Below, piece by piece: positions 1 to 6,597 of a stretch of DNA of 7,841 nucleotides. The position numbers and the translations under genes are program-made. Source of the DNA: CAYMUB01 sp964393545 (GTDB lineage Bacteria; Patescibacteriota; Microgenomatia; Daviesbacterales; UBA10151). Position 1 is the first letter of the stretch; each line of letters begins with the position of its first letter. Below the pieces are notes generated by a model. That model had not been told where the DNA came from. It searched no databases and saw only the letters and a list, made by a program, of their open reading frames with translations. The stretch spans positions 1-7,841 of the forward strand of contig CAYMUB010000044.1 in assembly GCA_964393545.1 (NCBI GenBank), read 5' to 3'.

Positions 1-697
1 GTGTTCCATATGGTGAGTAGACAGAAGGCCTTTGAGGAAGTCCAGCCAGTAAGGAGGCCTCAGCCAGATTCAAATCCTTAGCATTTTTGCCAAAGTATAA
101 ATTAGCAGCAGCTTCTATTCCATAAGCTGTACCACCATAAGGAATTTCATTTAAATACATCTCTAAAATCTGATCTTTGGTATAAGCTTTCTCAGCTTGG
201 ATGGAGAGAATTAATTCTTTTAATTTTCTAACTACAGATGTTTCAGAGGTAAGTAAGGCATTTTTTACCAATTGCTGGGTTAAAGTAGAACCACCTCCTT
301 CTATTTTACGGTGAATAGCCAGATTAAAAATAGAACGGGCTATACCAGTGACTGAAAAACCAGAATGTTTATAAAAATCCTTATCTTCTATAGATATAGT
401 GGCTTTTTTTACATTATCCGGGATATCAGAAAATTTTACTGGGGTTCTGTTTTGCCCCTCATAAATATCATACAAGAGTTCATTATCACGGTCATAAATC
501 TTGGTTGATTGAGCTACAAATCTGGAGGTTAATTCATCAGGAGAGGGAACTTGGGTAGCAAAAAAAATCACCCCTCCAAAAAGCAAAAGTAAAAAACCTA
601 TCACAATTAAAATTATGCTGTTTGATAAATGAGTTAATAATTTAATCTTCCAGACTCTGGAAGATTCTCTTCTGGCTTTCCAGGACCCATGTGACAT
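1..697 (-). CDS. Class A penicillin-binding protein, N-terminal glycosyltransferase part (3' end outside window)
   Basis: The 232 visible residues are the start of a bifunctional peptidoglycan synthase that polymerises lipid II at the outer face of the membrane. A short basic cytoplasmic tail is followed by one membrane anchor (about residues 24-47). The GT51 domain then shows its hallmark motifs in order: EDKDFYKHSG (catalytic Glu near 104), GGSTLTQQLVKN (about 136-146), RKLKE (157-161), ILEMYLNEIPYG (about 177-188), and GIEAAANLYFGK (about 193-204). The visible part ends in the conserved AEASLLAGLPQ region. The transpeptidase domain would lie beyond position 1, so PBP1A-type bifunctionality is inferred and a GT-only enzyme cannot be excluded. 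The ATG at 697 is preceded by no Shine-Dalgarno site. An extended -10 element ends 8 nt before it, so the message is probably leaderless or nearly so. The gene starts 25 bp after the tRNA-Tyr 3' end. Family assignment is very secure. Confidence 0.95.
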   Translation of the reverse strand, partial: MSHGSWKARRESSRVWKIKLLTHLSNSIILIVIGFLLLLFGGVIFFATQVPSPDELTSRFVAQSTKIYDRDNELLYDIYEGQNRTPVKFSDIPDNVKKATISIEDKDFYKHSGFSVTGIARSIFNLAIHRKIEGGGSTLTQQLVKNALLTSETSVVRKLKELILSIQAEKAYTKDQILEMYLNEIPYGGTAYGIEAAANLYFGKNAKDLNLAEASLLAGLPQRPSVYSPYGT

Positions 698-702
698 TAT
701 CT

Positions 703-715
703 TTAATTATATCAG
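703..715 (-). promoter_or_regulatory. Extended -10 promoter of the penicillin-binding protein gene
   Basis: The minus strand reads CTGATATAATTAA, a perfect TATAAT (711-706) preceded by the extended -10 TG and one spacer base. Position +1 would fall at about 700-698, directly at the ATG at 697, so the transcript would have essentially no leader. The -35 region would lie inside the tRNA acceptor/T-stem and does not match TTGACA, which is usual for extended -10 promoters. The same 13-mer precedes the tRNA. Confidence 0.65.
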
Positions 716-722
716 GTATCTG

Positions 723-805
723 TCCGGAGGGAAGGATTCGCACCTTCGAAGGGTTACCCCGACAGATTTACAGTCTGTTGCTTTAGACTACTCAGCCACC
801 TCCGG
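723..805 (-). tRNA. trnY: tRNA-Tyr (anticodon GUA)
   Basis: This is an 83-nt class II tRNA. The acceptor stem is perfect (CCGGAGG with CCTCCGG), with U8, a three-pair D stem (GCT/AGC), an anticodon stem ACAGA/TCTGT around loop CTGTAAA (anticodon GTA), a long variable arm with a GGG/CCC stem, and T stem GAAGG/CCTTC around loop TGCGAAT. The discriminator is A73, and CCA is not encoded (A then CA then G follows). The long variable arm with GUA is the bacterial tRNA-Tyr form. Three bases are odd: C1-G72 instead of the bacterial G1-C72, A instead of G at position 18 (window 789), and G instead of U at position 55 (window 741). The fold is otherwise intact, so I regard it as a functional gene. Confidence 0.93.
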
Positions 806-812
806 AAACTTG

Positions 813-825
813 TTAATTATATCAG
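813..825 (-). promoter_or_regulatory. trnY: Extended -10 promoter of tRNA-Tyr
   Basis: The minus-strand sequence is CTGATATAATTAA, identical to the 13-mer in front of the penicillin-binding protein gene. TATAAT (821-816) ends 10 nt before the tRNA 5' end, giving a predicted +1 about 4 nt upstream of the mature tRNA. It starts 3 bp after the stop codon of the cupredoxin-fusion gene. The tRNA can therefore be transcribed independently of the upstream operon, although read-through is possible because no terminator hairpin separates them. Confidence 0.62.
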
Positions 826-827
826 AT

Positions 828-2258
828 TTAATGCCTAACTCTATGATAATCTGCAGTTAATCTTTCAACATAGGCCAAGCATTCTTTAGTATCTGTCAGA
901 CTATTACAAACAGCTTTTGATTTTTCATCCCATTGGGGCACATCCTGAAAAACCAATTCCCCGGCAGCTGCCTTAATACACCTTAACATAAACTTCTCCT
1001 CTCCAATTTTTTGACAACTTGAAATTATTTGACCAGTATCACCGGATGAGACTAGAGAAAAACCCAATGAATCAAAACAAGCCTGCTTAAAAAGTGTTGA
1101 ATCAGAACTAACACAGATCTTAGTAACTTCTTCAAAATCTAATTTAAATCTGCCCATCAAAAGAGAGGGTTGATTTCTACCACAGGAAATTGAATAAGCA
1201 GGACCAAATTTTTGCTCCAGGGCGTTACAGGGGTATAGAAAATCATCTTTTTTGTAGAAGCTGTCAGGGGCAGATCTAACAAATTCCATAAACACCCCGT
1301 CAAAACAATATTCCTGCCCGGTGATTAGTTTCCTGCAGGATAAAAGGGATTTTTGTAGGTCGCTGCTGGAATAAAAACTGGCCACCCCGTGTCCTATACC
1401 ATGAATACAGCTGGCAACAGGTCCGCTTATAGCGAGACTCGCCTTTGGTGGTAAAGATCCATCAGGACCTAATTTTGAACAGGCATCTTCAGCATCAAGC
1501 AAATGATCCAAATTTTTGGCAAAAGCTTTATCCAAAAACCCATGAAAACAACCAAAAGCAAATTCTGCTGAACATTTTGTAATCCCATTAAAATCTAATT
1601 TCTCAAAAAGTAACCCGCCTGAAAGATGTGCCAAATCATGAATGTTTCCAGAAGATCCTCCCTGACTCTTATAAGTATCTTTGATAAATTGCCAGGTATT
1701 TTGCGCTCCGTTTGAATCCGCAAACTTTTTAAGTTGGATTATTTGCTCTTGTGATGAAACCTTTGCAAACCTCTGCGGATCTATTTTAAATTTTGGAGTA
1801 TAGAGGCTTTTTATCTGTGATAAAAATTTGATCAATCTAATCTTTAAATTCTGCATCCAATTTGGAGGATAACTTGATTGTAACCCTGGCGTTTTTTCTT
1901 CTGCTAAAACTTTCAAAACCCCACCTCTGTGAGGGTTTAAGTGGTCATGATATTTCCACTCTCCCTCCTTTCTTGGTTTAAAAGCCCATGATTTTCCATT
2001 TTCAATTGGTAACTGTGGATCAAACTCCGGATACAAATCATGTGTGGGATGAGGATTTGAGGCAGGCCAATGACTCATCTTATCTTTATTTAGAAAAAAA
2101 ACTGTACTATTTGTATCTATAGTTACTTCAGCAGGTATAAATCCTTCCTCTGTTATTTCTATAACCTGAGTTTGAGAATGAGCAAAAACAGCAGGAACAG
2201 AAAATACAAAAAAAGGGAAAAACAACAGAATTAAAAACCTTAATTTAAATTTGCTCAT
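828..2258 (-). CDS. Secreted cupredoxin-like domain fused to Cys/His-rich helical module, function unknown
   Basis: The product is 476 residues. Residues 1-26 form a classical signal peptide (MSKFKLRF start, hydrophobic core, cut after AVFA). Residues about 28-120 look like a cupredoxin beta-sandwich, with SHWPASNPHPTH, PEFDPQ, and a closing YHDHLNPHRGG hairpin. The usual type-1 copper Cys is absent; D105 sits in its place, though several His remain. After a linker, residues about 205-460 form a Cys/His module: H207-x3-H211, C237-x-H239-G, C284-x-H286-x2-G-H290, GVFME (ending at 325), PCN (343-345), then Cys pairs C382/C394, C415/C427 and C451/C460. The same motifs occur in the gene at 6936-7841. 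I chose the ATG at 2258 because it yields a compact signal peptide and only a 14-nt overlap with the preceding gene. The ATG at 2294 would add 12 residues and a 50-nt overlap. No clear ribosome binding site precedes either start, so coupling is likely. Export and the fusion are well supported; the activity is unknown. Confidence 0.85.
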   Translation of the reverse strand: MSKFKLRFLILLFFPFFVFSVPAVFAHSQTQVIEITEEGFIPAEVTIDTNSTVFFLNKDKMSHWPASNPHPTHDLYPEFDPQLPIENGKSWAFKPRKEGEWKYHDHLNPHRGGVLKVLAEEKTPGLQSSYPPNWMQNLKIRLIKFLSQIKSLYTPKFKIDPQRFAKVSSQEQIIQLKKFADSNGAQNTWQFIKDTYKSQGGSSGNIHDLAHLSGGLLFEKLDFNGITKCSAEFAFGCFHGFLDKAFAKNLDHLLDAEDACSKLGPDGSLPPKASLAISGPVASCIHGIGHGVASFYSSSDLQKSLLSCRKLITGQEYCFDGVFMEFVRSAPDSFYKKDDFLYPCNALEQKFGPAYSISCGRNQPSLLMGRFKLDFEEVTKICVSSDSTLFKQACFDSLGFSLVSSGDTGQIISSCQKIGEEKFMLRCIKAAAGELVFQDVPQWDEKSKAVCNSLTDTKECLAYVERLTADYHRVRH

Positions 2259-3696
2259 GTTTGGCAAGGTATATGCTAATAGATTGGTCATCATTATAAA
2301 TCATTTTAGAAATATTGTAGCTTGGAAAATTACTTTTAAAATGTTTTGTGCAATCCTGCCCGTCATTATCAAATCCAAAACAGGAAATCAAAATAAAGTC
2401 TTTTTTGTTTATCTGCACATGATTATATGGACTTATGTCCGAAACTTGAACCAGTTTTTGAGGAAGTTTATCTTCCAAACTAACCAGCAATACTGTATCT
2501 AAAACAGGGTAAGGTAATACTATTTGACTTTTTGAAAATGAAACTATCTGGAAAAAATTATATTCTGAATATCCTTCATTTTTTTTAATAGAGCTCAATT
2601 CATTAATAACTTGCTGAGTTAAACCATTTATCTTTTTCTGGTTAACAAGAGGCATTTTAGCCTCATGATAATAAGCAAAATTACCAGAAAAGATTAGCAA
2701 AAGAAGTAAAACAATTACAGTTTTTAAAAAAGGTTTAAAAATAACAGTTATTCTGGCAACCAGAATGGGTAGTACTATTAAGGACATCAGAACATAATGC
2801 ATCCTTATTTTGTTAAAAAATGAAGCAAAAAAAATAGGCAATATAAAAAGCAATAGAGTAAAAAATATTGCTTTTCTTTTTCTTAAATCCTTTTTTAGAA
2901 CAACAAAAAATCCCATGACTAAAATCAGTATCATGATGTTACTCAGATAAAAAGCTTTTAACAACCCTTGGATATTTAATACCAGGTTGGAAAAATAAGC
3001 CTGGAACGAGTTAACAAAAATGGGTATATTCAAAGAAAAATTAGGAAAACCATTTTCTAGATAGAATATAAGTAAAGGCAAGTAAAACAATAGCAATGAT
3101 AAAAAAATTACTATAAAAGCTTTAAAATAGTTTTTAGCAGAGCTTGGAGAAATTCCCATAAAAAATAAGGGTATCCAGCAAAAAGCAGTGTTATGCAGAC
3201 TGGCAGCAAAACAAAGGATAACTAAACTGAAAAGATCATGGGATTTGAGTTTTAAATAAAGTGCCAAAAGGGCAAAGGGAAGCATCAGATATGGCTGCCA
3301 GATAAAATCCGCTTGTTTGATAACTTCTGGGTTAAAGCTAAATAATAAAACTGCAATTACAGCAGTGGGATAATCAAATATTTTTTTGGTAATTTTGTAT
3401 ATTAATACTATTACCCCGATCTGTAGGAAAATATTTATCAAAGACAAAGTTAAGATATTATTAAATGGAATCAGCAATAAGGAAAGCAGATAAAAATAGA
3501 TTGGGCTGTTGTGGATACCTGCTTCATTTAACAAATTAAATGGTCCCAACAAGGGAATTTCATGATATTTTAAAATATGGTTTGCCACCAGAAAATCCCT
3601 GGTACCATCTCCCCAGAAAAAAGTATAGGATAAGGGAAAATCAAACCTGGATAACCTGACCAAAAAACTAACCAGCAGAATTATTAAAAAGAGCAT
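2245..3696 (-). CDS. Polytopic GT39/ArnT-like (PMT-like) glycosyltransferase
   Basis: This 483-residue protein has about ten hydrophobic segments spread over residues 1-342, followed by a soluble tail of about 140 residues that would face the outside. The first outer loop carries WGDGTRD (28-34). Acidic residues at this position are the proposed catalytic feature of GT-C fold enzymes of the PMT/ArnT class, which use polyprenyl-phosphate sugars. A following NSPIYFYLL segment (63-71) matches the conserved Pro/Tyr region of the family. Substrate and acceptor cannot be read from the sequence. Candidates are lipid-linked polymers or protein Ser/Thr, the latter attractive because the preceding gene encodes a Thr/Ser/Pro-rich secreted protein. 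The ATG at 3696 is two codons past the in-frame TAA of that gene, and the stop overlaps the next gene by 14 nt. The fold class is fairly sure; the exact family (GT39, GT83 or unclassified GT-C) is not. Confidence 0.8.
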   Translation of the reverse strand: MLFLIILLVSFLVRLSRFDFPLSYTFFWGDGTRDFLVANHILKYHEIPLLGPFNLLNEAGIHNSPIYFYLLSLLLIPFNNILTLSLINIFLQIGVIVLIYKITKKIFDYPTAVIAVLLFSFNPEVIKQADFIWQPYLMLPFALLALYLKLKSHDLFSLVILCFAASLHNTAFCWIPLFFMGISPSSAKNYFKAFIVIFLSLLLFYLPLLIFYLENGFPNFSLNIPIFVNSFQAYFSNLVLNIQGLLKAFYLSNIMILILVMGFFVVLKKDLRKRKAIFFTLLLFILPIFFASFFNKIRMHYVLMSLIVLPILVARITVIFKPFLKTVIVLLLLLIFSGNFAYYHEAKMPLVNQKKINGLTQQVINELSSIKKNEGYSEYNFFQIVSFSKSQIVLPYPVLDTVLLVSLEDKLPQKLVQVSDISPYNHVQINKKDFILISCFGFDNDGQDCTKHFKSNFPSYNISKMIYNDDQSISIYLAKHEQI

Positions 3697-3702
3697 TTCA
3701 CG

Positions 3703-6597
3703 TTACTGACCCTTTAAGAAGTCTTTAATCTTATCTAAGACAACATCAAATAAGTTTCTTTGAGTGGAGACACCACAAGTTTGACCTGGAGAACAAGGGG
3801 TTGGGTAAGATGGAGGTGTGTTGTAAGAAGGAGTTTCATAGGAAGGGGTACCATATGATGGGGTATTGTAGGATGGAGTGTTATAGGAAGGAGAAGAATA
3901 GGGCGTAGGATAAGAGTTTGGGGAAGGATAGGAATAACTGTTGGCCGGTGCGGTGTATGGTGTCGGGTACATATAACCGTTAGTGGCAGCAGGTGGGGAA
4001 TAATAGGTTGGGTTGTTGGCTGGGCTACTGTATGCTCCACCTGGAGATGGGTAATAATAACCTCCATTTGTTGATGGAGTGTAATAACTTGGGGTGGTGT
4101 ACCCGCTACCTGGGCTTGGGTAAGAATAGTTTGGAGAAACATAAGGAGTTGGGTATGGATAACCATTTCCCGGACTTGGGTAAGAGTAACTTCCATTGTT
4201 GGAGTAGGGTGATACGTAATTAGTTCCTGGTGTTGGGTAGGCATAGCCACCATTTGGCCCGCCTGTTGGGGAGGCATAATTGGGTGAAGTGTAATTACCT
4301 CCAGGACTTGGATATGAATAAGCTGAAGGGCTTGAATAAGTGCCTGTTGGTGAATAATAAGGTGATGAATAAGTACCAGGAGTTGAGTAGCTTGTTAAGG
4401 GTGTAGTGTAACCACTGCCAGGTGTGTAGTAAGGGGAAGTGTAAGTCCCACCTGGTGAATAATAAGCAGGAGAATAATAAGTTGGAGTACTATAATTTGG
4501 AGTGGAATAAGGTGTGTAATAACTTGGAGTAGTGTATTTCCCATCTGATGGAGTGTAATAACTTGGGCTGGAATAAGGACTGTAGTATTGAGGAGTACTA
4601 TAAACAGTCGGGGTGTAATAGCTTGGTGTTGAATAAGCAACTGGAGTAGAGTAACTACAATCAATAGCATCTCCAAATTGCCGACAACCACCAGTAGGAG
4701 TGGTGTATGGAGGAGGAGTTGTATATTTAGCAGGGGTTGGATAAGTACCAGGAGTGTAATAAGTTGGGGTTGAATAGGGTGGTGGAGGCGTAAAGTAGCT
4801 GGGGCTGGTATATTTTGTATAACGGTCATCCGGAGTGTAATAAGTTGGGGTTGAGTAACTGATAGGAGTAAAGTAAATCGGGGTCACATAACCGCCGCCT
4901 TTATAAGGTGTGTAATATTGTGGCGTGGAATAAGGAGAAGGAGTAGTGTAACTTGGTGTTGTGTAACTTGTTAATATGCTGCCTGTGCCAGGAGTGTAGT
5001 AGTAAGGAGTAGTGTATTGAGGAGGAGTGTAGTAGTAAGGAGTAGTGTAATTTGAACCTGAAGGAGGTGTGTAATAATTTGGGGTCGAATAACTTGGAGT
5101 GGGGTAAGCTCCGGTTGGAGTTGGGTAATTACTCCAGGGAGTGTAATAATTTGGGGTTGTATAGTTACTTCCTGATGAAGGTGTTTGATAACTAGGCGTG
5201 GAATACATACCAGGTGTGTAGTATTGAGGGGTAGTATAAGTGGAACCTGTTGGAGGAGTGTAGTAAACAGGTGTAGCATAGAAACTGGTGGTTGGAGGAG
5301 TAATATATGCAATATCAGATGGAGGGGTGTAGTATGTTCCGGGAATATAAACTTCAGGCGGTCTGGGTGCTTTATCGCTAAATCCCTGACATTTCCCTGG
5401 ATTTTCCTTACAATAGTCATAACAACCAGCAGGTGAATCACAATTTCCCATTTCTTTAACTGGTGCAGTTTTTACTTCACTGCCAGGAGTGTAGTAAAGA
5501 TAAGGGGTGTAGTTATCTGTGGGTCTTGAAGCAGTTCCATCAAAACCTGAACACTTTCCCGGGTTATCTTTACAATAGTCATAACATTCCCCTGGCGTTT
5601 TACAATTACCCATCTCTGGCCTGACTCCGAAATAGGCGTTAGCAACTTCTGTTGAAATACCCACGGGAGCCTGATCCTGACAAGAAGCGCCATTCCAAAA
5701 CTTATCAGATCCAGCACAATCAGCTGCCTTTTTAGTATCAGCTACTGCTGTACAAGCACCACCTGGCCCATGTGTTTGACCTTGAGCACACTCAACAGAA
5801 ACGTAAGCACCGTTTGCCCCTGGAGCATAGCTTCTGCAATTATTAGGATTTTTATCACAATAACTCCTGCATGAAGCTATATCAGTACAACCCCCTGGGC
5901 CGGTAAATCCACCTTGAGCAGTTTCTTTTTTACATTTATCAAAATTATTAGGATCAGAACAAAATGCCTGACAAGTTTCAGTTGTCTGACAAGCTCCTGG
6001 GCCCTCTTTATTAGTACCCCCCTGTAAACCTGTTTTATCAGCAAATTCCGTACATTTTGCTGCATTTGCAGGATTATCACAAAATTTGGCACAACCATCA
6101 GCATCTGTACAGCCTAAATCTGTTTTAGCAATCTCCAGATTTTCCTTTTTAACAGGATCTGTAACATAACCTCCTGGAATGTCTTTTCTTTTGGCAAAGG
6201 ACTCGCATTTATCGAAATTTTCTTTTTTAGAACAAAAATCCTGACAAGTAGATTTAGAATTACACCCCAGCTCTTTTTTTACATCATCATAGAATTTGGA
6301 ATCTCCAGAAGATGTCTTATCATCTTTATAAAAACCATTTTTCTTGGCAAAGTTTGAACAGCTATTGTTATGAGTAGGATCAGAACAATAATTACTGCAT
6401 TCTGCTAAATTTTTACATTCGCCTAATTCTTTAAGAGGGTATTGTAAATTAAGAGTACTGGTGGAAGCTGGTTTAGGACTGCCTGCAGGCGATGGACTTT
6501 GAGCAAAAGCATGAGTAACAGCAAAAATTAATATTACTGCTGAAAGAAAAAACAAACCAATCAGCTTTGATAAGTTTAGTGTTAATGTTTTATTCAT
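3703..6597 (-). CDS. Giant secreted protein: four-Cys modules plus Tyr/Thr/Ser/Pro repeat stalk
   Basis: The product is 964 residues. A signal peptide (about 1-32, cut after AFA) and a Ser/Pro/Ala linker precede seven modules with C-x5-C-x3-C-x(6-8)-C. These start at C61, C112, C163, C203, C237, C332 and C386. Between modules five and six lie four more Cys at exact 12-residue steps (270, 282, 294, 306). Residues about 409-934 are a Tyr/Thr/Ser/Pro repeat (YYTP, YSTP, YTTP and later SPGxY and SYNTP units), interrupted once by GGCRQFGDAIDC (Cys 638 and 647). The tail has CSPGQTC (935-941) and an amphipathic helix ending at residue 964. All 36 Cys are outside the signal peptide and the number is even, consistent with disulfides. 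No C-terminal membrane helix or LPXTG motif is visible, so the mode of attachment is unknown. The ATG overlaps the previous stop by 1 nt (TAATG). A role as surface fibre or adhesin is inference; no catalytic domain is seen. Confidence 0.9.
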   Translation of the reverse strand: MNKTLTLNLSKLIGLFFLSAVILIFAVTHAFAQSPSPAGSPKPASTSTLNLQYPLKELGECKNLAECSNYCSDPTHNNSCSNFAKKNGFYKDDKTSSGDSKFYDDVKKELGCNSKSTCQDFCSKKENFDKCESFAKRKDIPGGYVTDPVKKENLEIAKTDLGCTDADGCAKFCDNPANAAKCTEFADKTGLQGGTNKEGPGACQTTETCQAFCSDPNNFDKCKKETAQGGFTGPGGCTDIASCRSYCDKNPNNCRSYAPGANGAYVSVECAQGQTHGPGGACTAVADTKKAADCAGSDKFWNGASCQDQAPVGISTEVANAYFGVRPEMGNCKTPGECYDYCKDNPGKCSGFDGTASRPTDNYTPYLYYTPGSEVKTAPVKEMGNCDSPAGCYDYCKENPGKCQGFSDKAPRPPEVYIPGTYYTPPSDIAYITPPTTSFYATPVYYTPPTGSTYTTPQYYTPGMYSTPSYQTPSSGSNYTTPNYYTPWSNYPTPTGAYPTPSYSTPNYYTPPSGSNYTTPYYYTPPQYTTPYYYTPGTGSILTSYTTPSYTTPSPYSTPQYYTPYKGGGYVTPIYFTPISYSTPTYYTPDDRYTKYTSPSYFTPPPPYSTPTYYTPGTYPTPAKYTTPPPYTTPTGGCRQFGDAIDCSYSTPVAYSTPSYYTPTVYSTPQYYSPYSSPSYYTPSDGKYTTPSYYTPYSTPNYSTPTYYSPAYYSPGGTYTSPYYTPGSGYTTPLTSYSTPGTYSSPYYSPTGTYSSPSAYSYPSPGGNYTSPNYASPTGGPNGGYAYPTPGTNYVSPYSNNGSYSYPSPGNGYPYPTPYVSPNYSYPSPGSGYTTPSYYTPSTNGGYYYPSPGGAYSSPANNPTYYSPPAATNGYMYPTPYTAPANSYSYPSPNSYPTPYSSPSYNTPSYNTPSYGTPSYETPSYNTPPSYPTPCSPGQTCGVSTQRNLFDVVLDKIKDFLKGQ
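4751..4854 (-). repeat. Pair of exact 23-bp direct repeats 81 bp apart in the stalk
   Basis: Positions 4751-4773 and 4832-4854 are identical, and both encode a Tyr-Ser-Thr-Pro-Thr-Tyr-Tyr-Thr-Pro stretch. The 81-bp spacing is a multiple of three, so recombination between the copies would keep the frame and change stalk length by 27 residues. Confidence 0.75.
4991..5049 (-). repeat. Exact 26-bp tandem duplication (33-bp period) in the stalk
   Basis: Positions 4991-5016 and 5024-5049 are identical with a period of 33 bp (11 codons), encoding repeated Tyr-Thr-Thr-Pro-Tyr-Tyr-Tyr-Thr-Pro. Among the otherwise codon-degenerate units this looks like a recent in-frame duplication. Confidence 0.8.
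5389..6417 (-). repeat. Seven diverged C-x5-C-x3-C-x(6-8)-C module repeats
   Basis: Module first-Cys residues are 61, 112, 163, 203, 237, 332 and 386 of the giant protein. Modules 1 and 2, and 2 and 3, are spaced exactly 51 residues apart. Modules 6 and 7 are 54 apart and nearly identical (GNC..P..CYDYCK.NPGKC.GF), suggesting the most recent duplication. The last spacing is x8 in modules 1-4 and x6 in modules 5-7, so there are two subtypes. Already between modules 6 and 7 the linker carries a YYTP unit, so the stalk chemistry intrudes into the head. Confidence 0.88.

Larger units (their letters stand above)
3796..5373 (-). repeat. Degenerate coding repeat encoding the Tyr/Thr/Ser/Pro stalk
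   Basis: About 525 codons are dominated by TAY, ACN/TCN and CCN in the order Tyr-(Tyr)-Thr/Ser-Pro. Units vary from four to about eight residues, and the flavour changes along the array. YYTP/YSTP/YTTP dominates up to about residue 730. SYPSPG and YxSP units with Gly and Asn follow, and five-residue SYNTP/SYGTP/SYETP units close the array. Codons at synonymous sites vary, so most units are old and kept by selection on the protein rather than freshly duplicated DNA. Confidence 0.9.

Noticed and set aside
2259..2294. Upstream ATG-ATG start (2294) for the cupredoxin-fusion gene
   Set aside because: It would lengthen the overlap with the glycosyltransferase gene to 50 nt and put 12 non-typical residues before a complete signal peptide. 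It is not excluded.
3796..5373. Repeat array considered as CRISPR or non-coding satellite
   Set aside because: Units are short, codon-degenerate, lack unique spacers, and keep one long open frame.
3735..5717. Several open frames of 80-180 codons on the minus strand in other frames inside the giant gene
   Set aside because: They are by-products of the TAY-ACN-CCN repeat, which rarely makes stops in shifted frames. Their proteins are low-complexity His/Leu/Thr/Gln strings with no independent start signal.
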